64,000 bases of DNA from CBEULR01 sp965544035. Its GTDB lineage: Bacteria > Bacillota > Desulfotomaculia > Desulfotomaculales > Desulforudaceae. The notes under the pieces were generated by a model. It searched no databases. It was not told the DNA's origin and saw only the letters and a list, made by a program, of their open reading frames with translations. The stretch is taken from the NCBI GenBank assembly GCA_965544035.1, contig CBEULR010000002.1, positions 1-64,000 of the forward strand, in the 5' to 3' direction. Shown here one piece after another: positions 34,115 to 42,511 of the stretch. A program made the position numbers and the translations under genes. Positions within the stretch are counted from its first letter, which is position 1, and each line of letters opens with the position of its first letter.

Positions 34115-36184
34115 CTAAACAGCGGAGGTCTGCTTGGGGGCCTGCGCAAGAGCGCTCGCCAGCATTGTATATCTCTGAACCGGCTTGTTGTTTTTTACCG
34201 CTATCGCCAGGGCTTTTTTAGTACCCACCAGGATCACTTTCTCCTTGGCCCTGGTGATCGCGGTGTAAACCAGGCTGCGGTGCAGCATAATGTAGTGGGC
34301 CGTAGAAACAATAACTATCGCGGCCTTGAATTCCGAACCCTGGGCCTTGAACGTGGTCACGGCCCAGGCCGGCTCGAGCTCGGCCAAATCCTGCATCTCG
34401 TACTGTACTTCATCCCCGTTGTAACGTACAACCAGGCCGTCCGGTTTTACGCGCGTGACAATCCCTATGTCGCCGTTGAACACCATTTTTCCGTAGTTGT
34501 TCCTGGTGTGGATCACCTTGTCCCCCACCCGGTAGGTATACCGGCCGTGTTTGAGTCCGCGCCCCTTTCTCTCTTCCTGGATTTGTTTGTTCAGTTCCAC
34601 AGTCCCCAGCGGCCCCCTGCGCATCGGGGTGAGGACCTGAATATCCATCGGAGAGTAGCCCAGCTGGGAAACACAAGTTTTCACGCACCTCACAATTTGC
34701 TCCGGATCCTCCCTTTCAAGAAACACAAAGTCGGCCTTGGAGCGGTCGACCAGGGGCATCTCCCCCCTGTTGATCCGGTGGGCGTTGGTGACGATCGAGC
34801 TCTCCGCGGCCTGCCGGAAGATCTTCGTCAGCCTGACGGTCGGGACTTTGCCGAGCAGGTCGCGGAGGACGTTTCCCGGGCCGACGGGCGGGAGCTGGTC
34901 CGGGTCGCCAACAAAAAGAACCCTCGCGCCTTCCGGTATGGCTTCAAGGAGACGTTTCGCCGTGACGAGGCACATCATCGAGGTCTCGTCCACGATGACA
35001 AGGTCGGCTTTCAAGGGGTTGTCGCGGTTGTGCAATACCCGGTCCTTGCCTATTCCCAGGAGTCTATGTATGGTATGCGCCGGGTGGCCGGTGAGCTCGG
35101 AAAGCCTCCTAGCGGCCCTGCCCGTGGGCGCGCAGAGTATAGCTTCACCCCAGGGGTTTTGCAGGCTGAAGGCGCGCAGAATGGCCCGCACGGTCTGGGT
35201 TTTCCCCACGCCCGGGCCGCCAGTCAAGATCGAAAATCCGTTGCCCAGTGCGGTCTCCACAGCGCGCTTCTGGTCTCGAGTCAAGGTCATCCCTTCCAGC
35301 AGGTTGTCTGGTAGGGGCGGCACACTAAACCGACGGGAGAGCCTTCTCACATCGCCGGCGACTTCCTGCTCGTATTGCCTGACCCAAGTGAGCGCGACCT
35401 TTTCTTCGCCGCACAGGTTATCCACGGCGCTTATTTCACCGACCACTGCGGCCTCAGACACTGTTATAGAATTGTGGTTCAACAGGCTCACAGCGCGCCG
35501 GGTAAGGACGTCCCGGGGAAGGTAGGTATGGCCCTCGTTCCAAAGAGCTTCATCTAAGACGTGAAGTATGCCGGCTTTGATCCTGAGCGGCGAGTCTCGG
35601 TCTAACCCCAACTTTTCGGCAATATCGTCGGCCTTGTGAAAGCCTATCTGATCGATCTCGGTCAGGCAGTAAGGGTTCTTTTGTACATAGTCAGGCGCTA
35701 CCCGACCAAATTGTTTGTAAGCCTTCAGTGCAGTCTTAGAGGTGATCCCGAAACTGATTAGCTTGGAGAGCGCCTGCTGCACAGCGTACGTCTCCGCGAG
35801 CTGTTCATACACCCGCTGGGCCTTCTTCCCTATCCCCTTGACCTTTTTGAGGACGTCCGGCTCCTCGATAATTTTGTCTATCGCATCGGGGCCGAGGGCA
35901 TCTACGATTCTCTCGGCCAAGACCGGCCCAATGCCCTTTATCAGTCCGCACGAAAGAAAGGCTATCGCGGCCTCCCGGGTTGACGGGACGGGTTTTTCCC
36001 AGGCCTCAATGCGAAACTGGCGACCATACTTGGGATGCTCCTGCCACTCCCCTGTCAGCCTCAAGTAGTCGCCTTCTTTAAGACAGGCCACTTCGCCCAG
36101 CACGGTAACGCCGTTCATCTTGAAAATGGCAAAAGTGTCCGTATGATAAATAAACCGGCTGATTGAGCCGGTAAGCGTGTCCAC
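34115..36184 (-). CDS. RecD2-like superfamily 1 DNA helicase
   Basis: About 689 aa. An N-terminal OB-like region (VTVLGEVACLKEGDYLRLTGEW) is followed by tandem helix-hairpin-helix motifs (LIKGIGPVLAERIV, LKKVKGIGKKAQRV). The helicase core has Walker A GGPGVGKT, CAPTGRAARRL, Walker B VIVDETSM, GDPDQLPPVGPG and the C-terminal TTFKAQGSEF and YTAITRAK. This is the RecD2/TraA-type 5'-3' helicase layout. GTG 36184 follows GGGGGAGG. It is in one run with the HNH protein upstream and excisionase/int downstream. Confidence 0.92.
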   Translation of the reverse strand: MDTLTGSISRFIYHTDTFAIFKMNGVTVLGEVACLKEGDYLRLTGEWQEHPKYGRQFRIEAWEKPVPSTREAAIAFLSCGLIKGIGPVLAERIVDALGPDAIDKIIEEPDVLKKVKGIGKKAQRVYEQLAETYAVQQALSKLISFGITSKTALKAYKQFGRVAPDYVQKNPYCLTEIDQIGFHKADDIAEKLGLDRDSPLRIKAGILHVLDEALWNEGHTYLPRDVLTRRAVSLLNHNSITVSEAAVVGEISAVDNLCGEEKVALTWVRQYEQEVAGDVRRLSRRFSVPPLPDNLLEGMTLTRDQKRAVETALGNGFSILTGGPGVGKTQTVRAILRAFSLQNPWGEAILCAPTGRAARRLSELTGHPAHTIHRLLGIGKDRVLHNRDNPLKADLVIVDETSMMCLVTAKRLLEAIPEGARVLFVGDPDQLPPVGPGNVLRDLLGKVPTVRLTKIFRQAAESSIVTNAHRINRGEMPLVDRSKADFVFLEREDPEQIVRCVKTCVSQLGYSPMDIQVLTPMRRGPLGTVELNKQIQEERKGRGLKHGRYTYRVGDKVIHTRNNYGKMVFNGDIGIVTRVKPDGLVVRYNGDEVQYEMQDLAELEPAWAVTTFKAQGSEFKAAIVIVSTAHYIMLHRSLVYTAITRAKEKVILVGTKKALAIAVKNNKPVQRYTMLASALAQAPKQTSAV

Positions 36185-36197
36185 TATGCCTCCCCCC

Positions 36198-36971
36198 CTA
36201 ACCACAAATCATCTTCTGAAGGTTCTTTTTAAGCCACTCTGCCGGCAACCCGCCTGCAGCCAGGATTCTTTCGGCCTTCTTAAATACTGTCCGGGCTGCT
36301 TGCATTGCTTTGTCTGCTTCGCCCTCTGAAGAAGACTCTTCTTTGATGGCCTGGGACATTTCCCGGGTTGACCATTCGTTTTCGACCGCCTTCGTGATCC
36401 ACTCCTGCGGCTTATCTGTGTGGGCTGCTAACCGATGGTGATACCAGGTCAGCTCGGGTACGCGCATATCCTCTCTCGGAAAGGCCTTGTAGGTCCGGAT
36501 CAGTACTTTGATCTGGGACACGCTTGACCGCACCTGAGAGGCGATCCACCCTTTCTTCACCCCGGCATCGGTAAGGGCGACGAGCAATTGCCCTTTCAGG
36601 AAGTTGCACTCGTCTCTCTGTTCATCCAGATTGATATACGCCTGTATGAGCTCTTCTAAAGTCGGCGGCTCCTTAATGTCTCTGGCCGATGGAAACTCGT
36701 CGGGAACCGGGAGTCCGATCCGGAGACAGACATCCTGCGGAGTAAGGCTTTCACGCGCGGCAACGATCTGGATTAGCTCCAGGCGGTCGATTCTGTATTG
36801 CTGGGCCAGATCGTGGCATTCGGGACACAGCCGGACAAAGTTTTCCTGTACATCCTTGCCGCCGGCACCCCTGGTTTTGATATGGTGCTTTTCGGTGTAA
36901 CCCGGCCTTCCGCAGTACTCGCACCAGCCCGCCGACAGCCGATCATCCGATAAAGTCTGACGGTCCAGCAA
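36198..36971 (-). CDS. HNH-domain protein
   Basis: About 257 aa. N-terminal HNH endonuclease domain with CEYCGRPGYTEKHHIKTRGAGG and LCPECH (treble-clef zinc knuckle). The remaining two thirds is helical, with ASQVRSSVSQIKVLIRTYK suggesting an HTH-like segment. TTG 36971 lies 8 nt after GGGGGG; an open frame to 37103 crosses the hairpin at 36996. First gene of the leftward HNH-recD2-xis-int run. Confidence 0.78.
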   Translation of the reverse strand: MLDRQTLSDDRLSAGWCEYCGRPGYTEKHHIKTRGAGGKDVQENFVRLCPECHDLAQQYRIDRLELIQIVAARESLTPQDVCLRIGLPVPDEFPSARDIKEPPTLEELIQAYINLDEQRDECNFLKGQLLVALTDAGVKKGWIASQVRSSVSQIKVLIRTYKAFPREDMRVPELTWYHHRLAAHTDKPQEWITKAVENEWSTREMSQAIKEESSSEGEADKAMQAARTVFKKAERILAAGGLPAEWLKKNLQKMICG

Positions 36972-36995
36972 AAATAACACCCCCCTAAATGCAGA

Positions 36996-37016
36996 AAAAC
37001 CCCGGACCGGGGTTTT
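36996..37016. terminator. Palindromic hairpin upstream of the leftward operon
   Basis: Perfect palindrome AAAACCCCGG-A-CCGGGGTTTT, with one more T in the minus reading (GGGGTTTTTC). It lies in the leader of the HNH gene, so it could act as an attenuator of the int/xis operon or an operator. Confidence 0.5.
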
Positions 37017-37075
37017 GTACATTATTGTGGCCGTTGGAGGGGATACTTTGACCCTATAGAACCAGGAACCCTCGC

Positions 37076-37104
37076 TTGCTAGTATTTGATTTCCAGAATA
37101 CAAT
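37076..37104 (+). promoter_or_regulatory. Promoter of the repressor gene
   Basis: TTGCTA (37076-37081), 17-bp spacer, TACAAT (37099-37104), about 98 nt before the repressor ATG. It lies in the divergent region between repressor and excision operon. Confidence 0.6.
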
Positions 37105-37201
37105 GGATAGAGCTACAAGATGTGCGGGCAATTGCCCTATTTATATTATAGTATATCCACAGGCGATTATCAAGGCGCAACCACTCTAATGGAGGGATTT
37201 T

Positions 37202-37597
37202 ATGACTTCTGGGGAGATGCGTTTATTCTCCGAACGCCTGCTTATTGCCTTACACCGTCGCAATATTACACAGCGGAGCCTTGCGGAGCAGATTGGCATT
37301 AGTCCAAAGGCGCTAAACAAGTATGTTCGCGGTCGCACTATTCCGTCCTCGGATACGCTTTATAAAATTGCAGAGGCGCTTGACGTGTCCACAGATTGGC
37401 TCTTGGGAAGAACTGATGAACCGGCTGATCTCTACGCTGCGGACATAGAGGATCAATACAAACCACAGGTAAAGATCCTTTACCGCGCGCTAAAAGACGG
37501 ATCCAAACCATCTACTAGTACCCTGATGATGCTTGCGGAGGCTATCATTAGGGAACGCGAAGAAGCCGAAAAAGAACAAGGAGGGAAAGACAGTTGA
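37202..37597 (+). CDS. XRE-family repressor
   Basis: A 131-aa lambda-repressor-like protein: HTH ITQRSLAEQIGISPKALNKYVRGRTIPSSDTLYKIA, then DVSTDWLLGRTDEP and a helical C-terminus. ATG 37202 follows GGAGGG. It is divergent from the recombination operon and overlaps the ImmA-like protease gene: the classic ImmR/ImmA control pair of ICEBs1-type elements. Confidence 0.88.
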   Translation: MTSGEMRLFSERLLIALHRRNITQRSLAEQIGISPKALNKYVRGRTIPSSDTLYKIAEALDVSTDWLLGRTDEPADLYAADIEDQYKPQVKILYRALKDGSKPSTSTLMMLAEAIIREREEAEKEQGGKDS

Positions 37598-38127
37598 CCC
37601 CCCGACAGAGATACGTTCTGGCCAAGGCAAGGATGCTGCGGCGGGAACTGGCCTTGCCGGGTCCACCTGTCGACATTGAGGCTATTGTTCGTTCTCAAGG
37701 AATTTGGATCTCCTACGCTTTTATACAGAACTTAGACGCTATGGCAATGATGCACGAGGGGAAACACTACATCGTTATTTGTCCAATTTCTCCTGAACGC
37801 GACCGGTGGTCTATGGCCCACGAGTTTGGACACATTTATTTGGGTCATTTTAGTTTTGACCCCGCAGACCCGTCCAGCCTGATACAGGAGATTACCGAGG
37901 ATCGGCACCGTGTGTTTGATCGAGAGGCAAATATCTTTGCCAGAGAGCTTTTGATGCCCTCCAGTTGGATAAAATCTGAAGTGGGAAACAGGGTTAGTGT
38001 CGGAACAATAGGCCGCATAAAAGAAGTGTTTGGTGTGTCCTGGGATGCGGCCATTATCAGATTGGACGAGCTGGGAATTGTGCCGAGGCACCAAGCCATG
38101 CGGTGGCTGAACAGGCCATCATATTAG
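37594..38127 (+). CDS. ImmA/IrrE-family metallopeptidase
   Basis: A 177-aa protein with zinc motif MAHEFGHIYLGH and the downstream DREANIFARELLMP. In related elements this protease cleaves the adjacent repressor to induce excision. TTG 37594 overlaps the repressor stop. Confidence 0.88.
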   Translation: MTPRQRYVLAKARMLRRELALPGPPVDIEAIVRSQGIWISYAFIQNLDAMAMMHEGKHYIVICPISPERDRWSMAHEFGHIYLGHFSFDPADPSSLIQEITEDRHRVFDREANIFARELLMPSSWIKSEVGNRVSVGTIGRIKEVFGVSWDAAIIRLDELGIVPRHQAMRWLNRPSY

Positions 38128-38149
38128 CTGTGGATAGGGGGCCTATTGC

Positions 38150-38503
38150 ATGGCACACGAAAACGACTGGGCGGTGTATCACCGGCTTTTCAGGGAGGCC
38201 GTAAAGCTCGAAAAGTCCGGTGCTGAAAACGCTGCCTTAGAAGTCTATAGGGAGATAGTGGATAATTACTGGCCTATAGGCGCGGAGTATTACCGCCGTC
38301 CGGCGTTGCTGCTGGAAAAGAAGGGCGACCCGGAGGGTGCTCTGTTGTTTGTGCGATATGCCGTTATGAACCATCTGGATATTGAGGACAACGCCGAAAT
38401 AATGAATGAGTTTGTACCCTGGCTGAATAGAATTCTTGACCAACTTGGACAGAAGGACAGGGTAGCCCACTACTTTGTAAAAAGGCCCAATGCTCAGGAT
38501 TGA
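38150..38503 (+). CDS. Small TPR-like helical protein
   Basis: A 117-aa protein of helical pairs (HRLFREAVKLEKSGAENAALEVYREIV, RRPALLLEKKGDPEGALLFVRYAV) that look like tetratricopeptide units. ATG start. Same run as the repressor and protease. Function unknown. Confidence 0.6.
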   Translation: MAHENDWAVYHRLFREAVKLEKSGAENAALEVYREIVDNYWPIGAEYYRRPALLLEKKGDPEGALLFVRYAVMNHLDIEDNAEIMNEFVPWLNRILDQLGQKDRVAHYFVKRPNAQD

Positions 38504-38518
38504 TAAGGAGGGTCACCC

Positions 38519-38719
38519 ATGTTCATCATTGACCGTTTCGAGGAAAACTGGGCAGTCATTGAATACGACAACCAGATGTTTAACCTGCCCCGGAGCCTTC
38601 TTCCCAAGACCGCAAAGGAAGGCGACGTAATCAACATTGCTGTGACCATTAACCAGGAATCGACGCTTAAACAGAAGAGAAAGGCCGAATCGTTGTTGGA
38701 CAACTTCTTCGATGAATGA
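38519..38719 (+). CDS. DUF3006-like protein
   Basis: A 66-aa protein beginning MFIIDRFEENWAVIEYDNQ, matching DUF3006, a small beta-barrel family often encoded beside ComEC-like metallo-beta-lactamase proteins, as here. ATG follows AAGGAGGGTC. Its stop overlaps the next frame. Confidence 0.75.
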   Translation: MFIIDRFEENWAVIEYDNQMFNLPRSLLPKTAKEGDVINIAVTINQESTLKQKRKAESLLDNFFDE

Positions 38720-38730
38720 GGGGTGACAGT

Positions 38731-39714
38731 ATGAAAAAGACGAAATGTTTAATCTTCCTGGTCATTGTGGCCTTGTTGATTGCGGGGATGGTTAGCGGTT
38801 GTGCTGATCAGGCTAACCATACTCACACTGATCAACTGTCAAGCGTCCAACCAACTGACCCGGCCCCAACCAACAACATTGCTTCAAACGCTCCAGAACC
38901 TGCTACTGACAATTTCAAGGTTCACTTTATAGACGTCGGCCAAGGCGACAGCATACTTATCCAAACGGCCAACCACGCTATCCTCGTTGACGGCGGATCC
39001 GCTTCAGCCAGTCAGACCGTGATCGACTATATCAAGTCTCTTGGGATTAGCAGGCTGGACGCGGTAATTGCAACCCACCCGCACGAAGACCATATCGGCG
39101 GCCTTGTGCCCATTATCAAAACCTTCCCGGTCGAAAGATTCTATATGCCGAACAAAGCCCATACAACACAGACTTTCGCCAATTTGATAGAAGCCGTTAA
39201 TCAAAGCGGGGCCAGACGGATACAGGCCAAGGCTGGTGTGAGTTTTGAGTTTGACGATGCCAAAGCGGAGTTCCTGGCTCCCAACAGTGCAAATTATGAT
39301 AGCCTAAACGACTACAGTGCCGTATTGAAAATAACCCACGGGCAAAACAGCTTCCTGCTGACCGGGGATGCTGAAAGGGTTTCTGAACAGGAAATGCTGG
39401 ATGCCGGTTATGACCTGAAAGCCACGGTCCTTAAAGTGGGACACCACGGAAGCAACACGTCCACTACCGATGCTTTTCTCAAAGCGGTCTCGCCGGATTG
39501 TGCAGTGATCTCCTGCGGTGAGGGTAATCAATACGGCCACCCGCACCAGGAGGTCCTATCCCGCCTAGTGGCAGCCGGAGTAGACATCTGTCGTACTGAT
39601 CAACTGGGCACTATTCTGGCCACAAGCGACGGCCAGCGGGTTGCGTTTCATATTAGGCCATCATCGGTTAGGCCGGATACGCCGCCTGAGAGTGCGGCAT
39701 TCGCAGACAAGTGA
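38731..39714 (+). CDS. ComEC-like metallo-beta-lactamase-fold lipoprotein
   Basis: About 327 aa: lipoprotein signal ending MVSGCAD, a Thr/Pro-rich linker, then an MBL-fold domain (VHFIDVGQGDSILIQT, THPHEDHIGG, LLTGDAE, KVGHHGSNTSTT) like the secreted nuclease-like C-terminal domain of ComEC. No channel domain. ATG 38731 sits after GAGGGGTG; an open frame begins at 38716. Outside the cell it could hydrolyse DNA or another phosphodiester; that is inference. Confidence 0.85.
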   Translation: MKKTKCLIFLVIVALLIAGMVSGCADQANHTHTDQLSSVQPTDPAPTNNIASNAPEPATDNFKVHFIDVGQGDSILIQTANHAILVDGGSASASQTVIDYIKSLGISRLDAVIATHPHEDHIGGLVPIIKTFPVERFYMPNKAHTTQTFANLIEAVNQSGARRIQAKAGVSFEFDDAKAEFLAPNSANYDSLNDYSAVLKITHGQNSFLLTGDAERVSEQEMLDAGYDLKATVLKVGHHGSNTSTTDAFLKAVSPDCAVISCGEGNQYGHPHQEVLSRLVAAGVDICRTDQLGTILATSDGQRVAFHIRPSSVRPDTPPESAAFADK

Positions 39715-39801
39715 ATTTCGAGCAGTATGTGCTAAAACACGGAGGCTCTATGATATACCAAATTCGTCAGGAGATCAGGCTGCCCTACACTTTTGAAAAT
39801 C

Positions 39802-39827
39802 AAAAAGGGTGCCCGTAGGCACCCCTT
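39802..39827 (-). terminator. Terminator of the leftward replication operon
   Basis: GGGTGCC-TAC-GGGCACCC read on the minus strand, then TTTTT; it lies 8 nt past the zinc-ribbon gene stop. Confidence 0.8.
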
Positions 39828-39834
39828 CCCAACA

Positions 39835-40038
39835 TTAGTACACCTGTTGAAGAGTTCGACCAAGGCTTTTGGCCTCGATTAGGCTTCCCGCGAACGTGCC
39901 GTGGTATAAGCATCCGCACGTGTCACATTCCCCGATTACCTTTTGAATTAATAGGGCATCCGCCGATAGACTTTCAACTTCCAGGCTCGTCTTGCTGTCA
40001 AACCAACAGATTTCTCCACCGCATTTGCATTTAGCCAT
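39835..40038 (-). CDS. Small zinc-ribbon protein
   Basis: A 67-aa protein with MAKCKCGGEICW and GECDTCGC cysteine pairs, probably one zinc. ATG 40038 follows GAAGGAGG. Last gene of the leftward run from the primase. Confidence 0.65.
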   Translation of the reverse strand: MAKCKCGGEICWFDSKTSLEVESLSADALLIQKVIGECDTCGCLYHGTFAGSLIEAKSLGRTLQQVY

Positions 40039-40105
40039 AGTGTTTCCTCCTTCTACAACTGTTCGGTGATCCCCTTAAATCATTAAGTAGACACGGCACC
40101 GATGG

Positions 40106-41254
40106 TCATTTTGCCACTGTCCTCCCAACGGCCACTTCCGTTGTGACCGTTCTGCTTATCTTCACCGGCACCCCGCCGATCAGGAAGGTGATCTTAGATT
40201 CCTCGCTTCGGGAAACCTTTAGCAGTACGTCGTCGATCCCCTTTCCTTGACTACGCGACCAGGACGCCTTTTGTGGACGAAACCCAAGCTTTTTCAACTC
40301 CGCGACAAATTCGCGGAGTTGGGCTTTCACCTGGGGATTCGTCTCCAGGTCGGCGTCGAACGCAATCACGGGATCGCCCGAAGACAACTGCTGAAGCACT
40401 TCTATAGCGGCTTTCCAGGCTGACGTGCCGCCGGTGCCCACTATGCGCCGTTCTCCAATCAGGTCTTTCATTAGATGCTGGGCAACGTCGGCCTTTAAGG
40501 GGCCTTCCGTCACCCACACCTGGCCGGACTTGCCGGCACAATGCGGAGGGCTCCCGGGTGAAGTGCCGTTGGGCCTTCCGTGGCTGGAAAACCACAGGTA
40601 TTTCGGGTCTCCGTGGTCGGTGCGAATTTTTAGAGCTTGAATAAAGCCCCCTGGTGCACGCACCGGGATGAAGTACCCCGCTGGTCCCCAGAAATCCCAG
40701 TAGGAACCGTAGCGGCCTTTATTGGTAAAGAAACCCGGCACTCCTTCTAAGGAATGGTTTTCGGTAAGCCAACGGGTTATCTTCCAACGAAGTTTGGCAT
40801 CTCGGGGAACGGACTTGTAGCCGTTTGTGACAATCGTTTCTTCGTCCAACCCTCTTCTGAGAAGGTCTTTTTTGTGCGCCGGATGCAGAGAAAGCACCGA
40901 AAGCAATGATTGGTACACTTGATTTCTCTGCTCAAGCGGGGCTAACTCGGTGAAGGCACGAGGAGTGTGTTTAGGCCGGTCTTCATTCTGAAGTCCCAGT
41001 TCGCGTATTGCGGTGCCATTATCAGTGTTCTTACGCCTGGCGTAGAGGGTAACCAAGTTGCCCTGTTCGCCGCACCTATGGCACTTCCAGGCACCTTCCC
41101 GGGCGTTTAGATAAAAATGCCCCTTGTTGGGATTCTTAATTGAATCGCCACAGAAGGGGCATCTAAAAATCCTTTCGACGCCCGGGCCGTCCTTTATGAA
41201 TCTAAGCCCAAGCTGCACGGCAACCGACACCGGGTCGGCTTTAGCCGTAGCCAT
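40106..41254 (-). CDS. DnaG-type DNA primase of the element
   Basis: A 382-aa protein: N-terminal CHC2-like zinc finger (FRCPFCGDS ... WKCHRCGEQGNL), a middle domain, and a Toprim domain with TEGPLKADV and IAFDADLE. No helicase-interaction domain, so it is shorter than chromosomal DnaG. Probably primes element replication. Its ATG overlaps the HAD gene end by 14 nt. Confidence 0.82.
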   Translation of the reverse strand: MATAKADPVSVAVQLGLRFIKDGPGVERIFRCPFCGDSIKNPNKGHFYLNAREGAWKCHRCGEQGNLVTLYARRKNTDNGTAIRELGLQNEDRPKHTPRAFTELAPLEQRNQVYQSLLSVLSLHPAHKKDLLRRGLDEETIVTNGYKSVPRDAKLRWKITRWLTENHSLEGVPGFFTNKGRYGSYWDFWGPAGYFIPVRAPGGFIQALKIRTDHGDPKYLWFSSHGRPNGTSPGSPPHCAGKSGQVWVTEGPLKADVAQHLMKDLIGERRIVGTGGTSAWKAAIEVLQQLSSGDPVIAFDADLETNPQVKAQLREFVAELKKLGFRPQKASWSRSQGKGIDDVLLKVSRSEESKITFLIGGVPVKISRTVTTEVAVGRTVAK

Positions 41255-41735
41255 TCTCGACCACCCCCGTCATCCGGACGGCATTGGGCACGTCCAAACT
41301 CCGGTTGTAAGGCCAGTCAGGGACAAGTACGGTGATCCCTGAGTTGACATAGAGCCTGACGACCCGGGGGTCGTCTTCCAGGGCAATGCTGGCATTCAGC
41401 TTCGCGGCCACCACCGCTTTTTCGTGCGCGTCTCTACAGAAGTAGATCGGCGCTTCGGGAAAGCCGTGCTGTGTCAGCCAGCGTCTGGTTATAAGCTCCG
41501 CCTTTTGGGGCCGGCAGGTGAGATACACGGGTCCGCCCAGCTTTCGGGCAAGCCCCCGCAGGCATTCCGCCGCCCCCGAAATGGCCTTGGCTTTGTAAAG
41601 CACCGTAAGTCCGGTCTCCGATTCCCAGAAATCCCGTGAGACAGGTGCGGGGTACGCGTCAAGCGACACGCCGAAAACCCGGCGCAGGCTGCTGTTTATG
41701 TCGGCAAGGGTGTTGCAGATGTCGGAAATGACCAT
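41241..41735 (-). CDS. HAD-superfamily hydrolase
   Basis: About 164 aa. Motif I region DICNTLADIN (normally DxDxT; here the second aspartate is Cys), motif II TCRPQKAEL, motif IV ALEDDPRVV. This is near 5'-nucleotidase-type HAD proteins found on phages. The altered motif I may mean different chemistry or none. ATG 41735 follows GGAGGTG. Confidence 0.65.
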   Translation of the reverse strand: MVISDICNTLADINSSLRRVFGVSLDAYPAPVSRDFWESETGLTVLYKAKAISGAAECLRGLARKLGGPVYLTCRPQKAELITRRWLTQHGFPEAPIYFCRDAHEKAVVAAKLNASIALEDDPRVVRLYVNSGITVLVPDWPYNRSLDVPNAVRMTGVVENGYG

Positions 41736-41752
41736 AGCTACACCTCCTTTGG

Positions 41753-41791
41753 AAAAGCAGAACGCAGGTATTCTGACTACCTGCGTTCTGC
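41753..41791 (-). terminator. Terminator between mazF-like toxin and HAD gene
   Basis: Perfect 14-bp stem GCAGAACGCAGGTA/TACCTGCGTTCTGC (41757-41770, 41778-41791) ending in TTTT on the minus strand. It should end the toxin-antitoxin transcript. Confidence 0.8.
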
Positions 41792-41829
41792 CTTTTAGAA
41801 GCATGGGAAAGCATGGGAATATGCCCCCA

Positions 41830-42189
41830 TTATGTTTCTGATACTTTGCCGGCCAGCCCCAGGCTGACCAAGAGCGCCCGGTTCACCTGGTGCATCCTTT
41901 CCGGAGACAGACTTCCCAGTCGATCTACCAAACGGGACTTGTCAACGGTGAGCACTTGGGCGGCGTTGGCAGCACTGTCTTTTTCCAACCCCCCTTCTCC
42001 GGCTCTCAGTTTCACCAGAAAGGGGTAACCCTTATGAATAGACGTGGTGATCGCCATTACAATTACCGTCGGACTGTACCTATTGCCTATGTCGTTTTGA
42101 ATAACGAGGGCGGGCCTGTGGCCCGCCTGCTCACTTCCCCGTGCCGGATTAAAGTCCACCAGGAACACATCACCGCGCCTAATCTCCAT
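41830..42189 (-). CDS. MazF/PemK-like mRNA interferase toxin
   Basis: About 119 aa starting MEIRRGDVFLVDFNPARGSEQ, with HRPALVIQND and later TVDKSRLVDRLGSLS, the MazF fold pattern. Would cleave mRNA when free of antitoxin. ATG 42189 lies inside the antitoxin 3' end (11-nt overlap). Likely helps to retain the element. Confidence 0.9.
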   Translation of the reverse strand: MEIRRGDVFLVDFNPARGSEQAGHRPALVIQNDIGNRYSPTVIVMAITTSIHKGYPFLVKLRAGEGGLEKDSAANAAQVLTVDKSRLVDRLGSLSPERMHQVNRALLVSLGLAGKVSET

Positions 42190-42415
42190 CGCGCGCCACC
42201 TCGGCCTGCGCGGAGACGAAAAGCTCAGCGTCTTTTCTATGGAGCTCCGCCAGCTCAATATAACCCTCTTTGAGCTGCTTCTCCATTTCTTCCTGCTCCG
42301 CGCGTCGTATGAGTTCAGCTACCGCCCCGCTCCTGGTGGTGGCCCATTTTTCAGCCAACAGATCAAGAGCCGGCAATAGATTTTCTGGTAAACTTATTGC
42401 TATTTTTGTGCTCAC
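42179..42415 (-). CDS. Ribbon-helix-helix antitoxin
   Basis: About 78 aa starting (M)STKIAISLPENLLPALDLLAEK with SGAVAELIRRA, a MetJ/Arc-type DNA-binding domain, and an acidic/helical tail that would wrap the toxin. GTG 42415 is 8 nt after AGGAGG; the frame open to 42481 has none. Confidence 0.87.
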   Translation of the reverse strand: MSTKIAISLPENLLPALDLLAEKWATTRSGAVAELIRRAEQEEMEKQLKEGYIELAELHRKDAELFVSAQAEVARDGD

Positions 42416-42511
42416 CGGCTCCACCTCCTGGCACAATTGTATCATACCAGGGGTCATACCTGCAATCATACCTATTGACATGTTCTGGGCACAGCCGCGT
42501 GCCCAATCACC

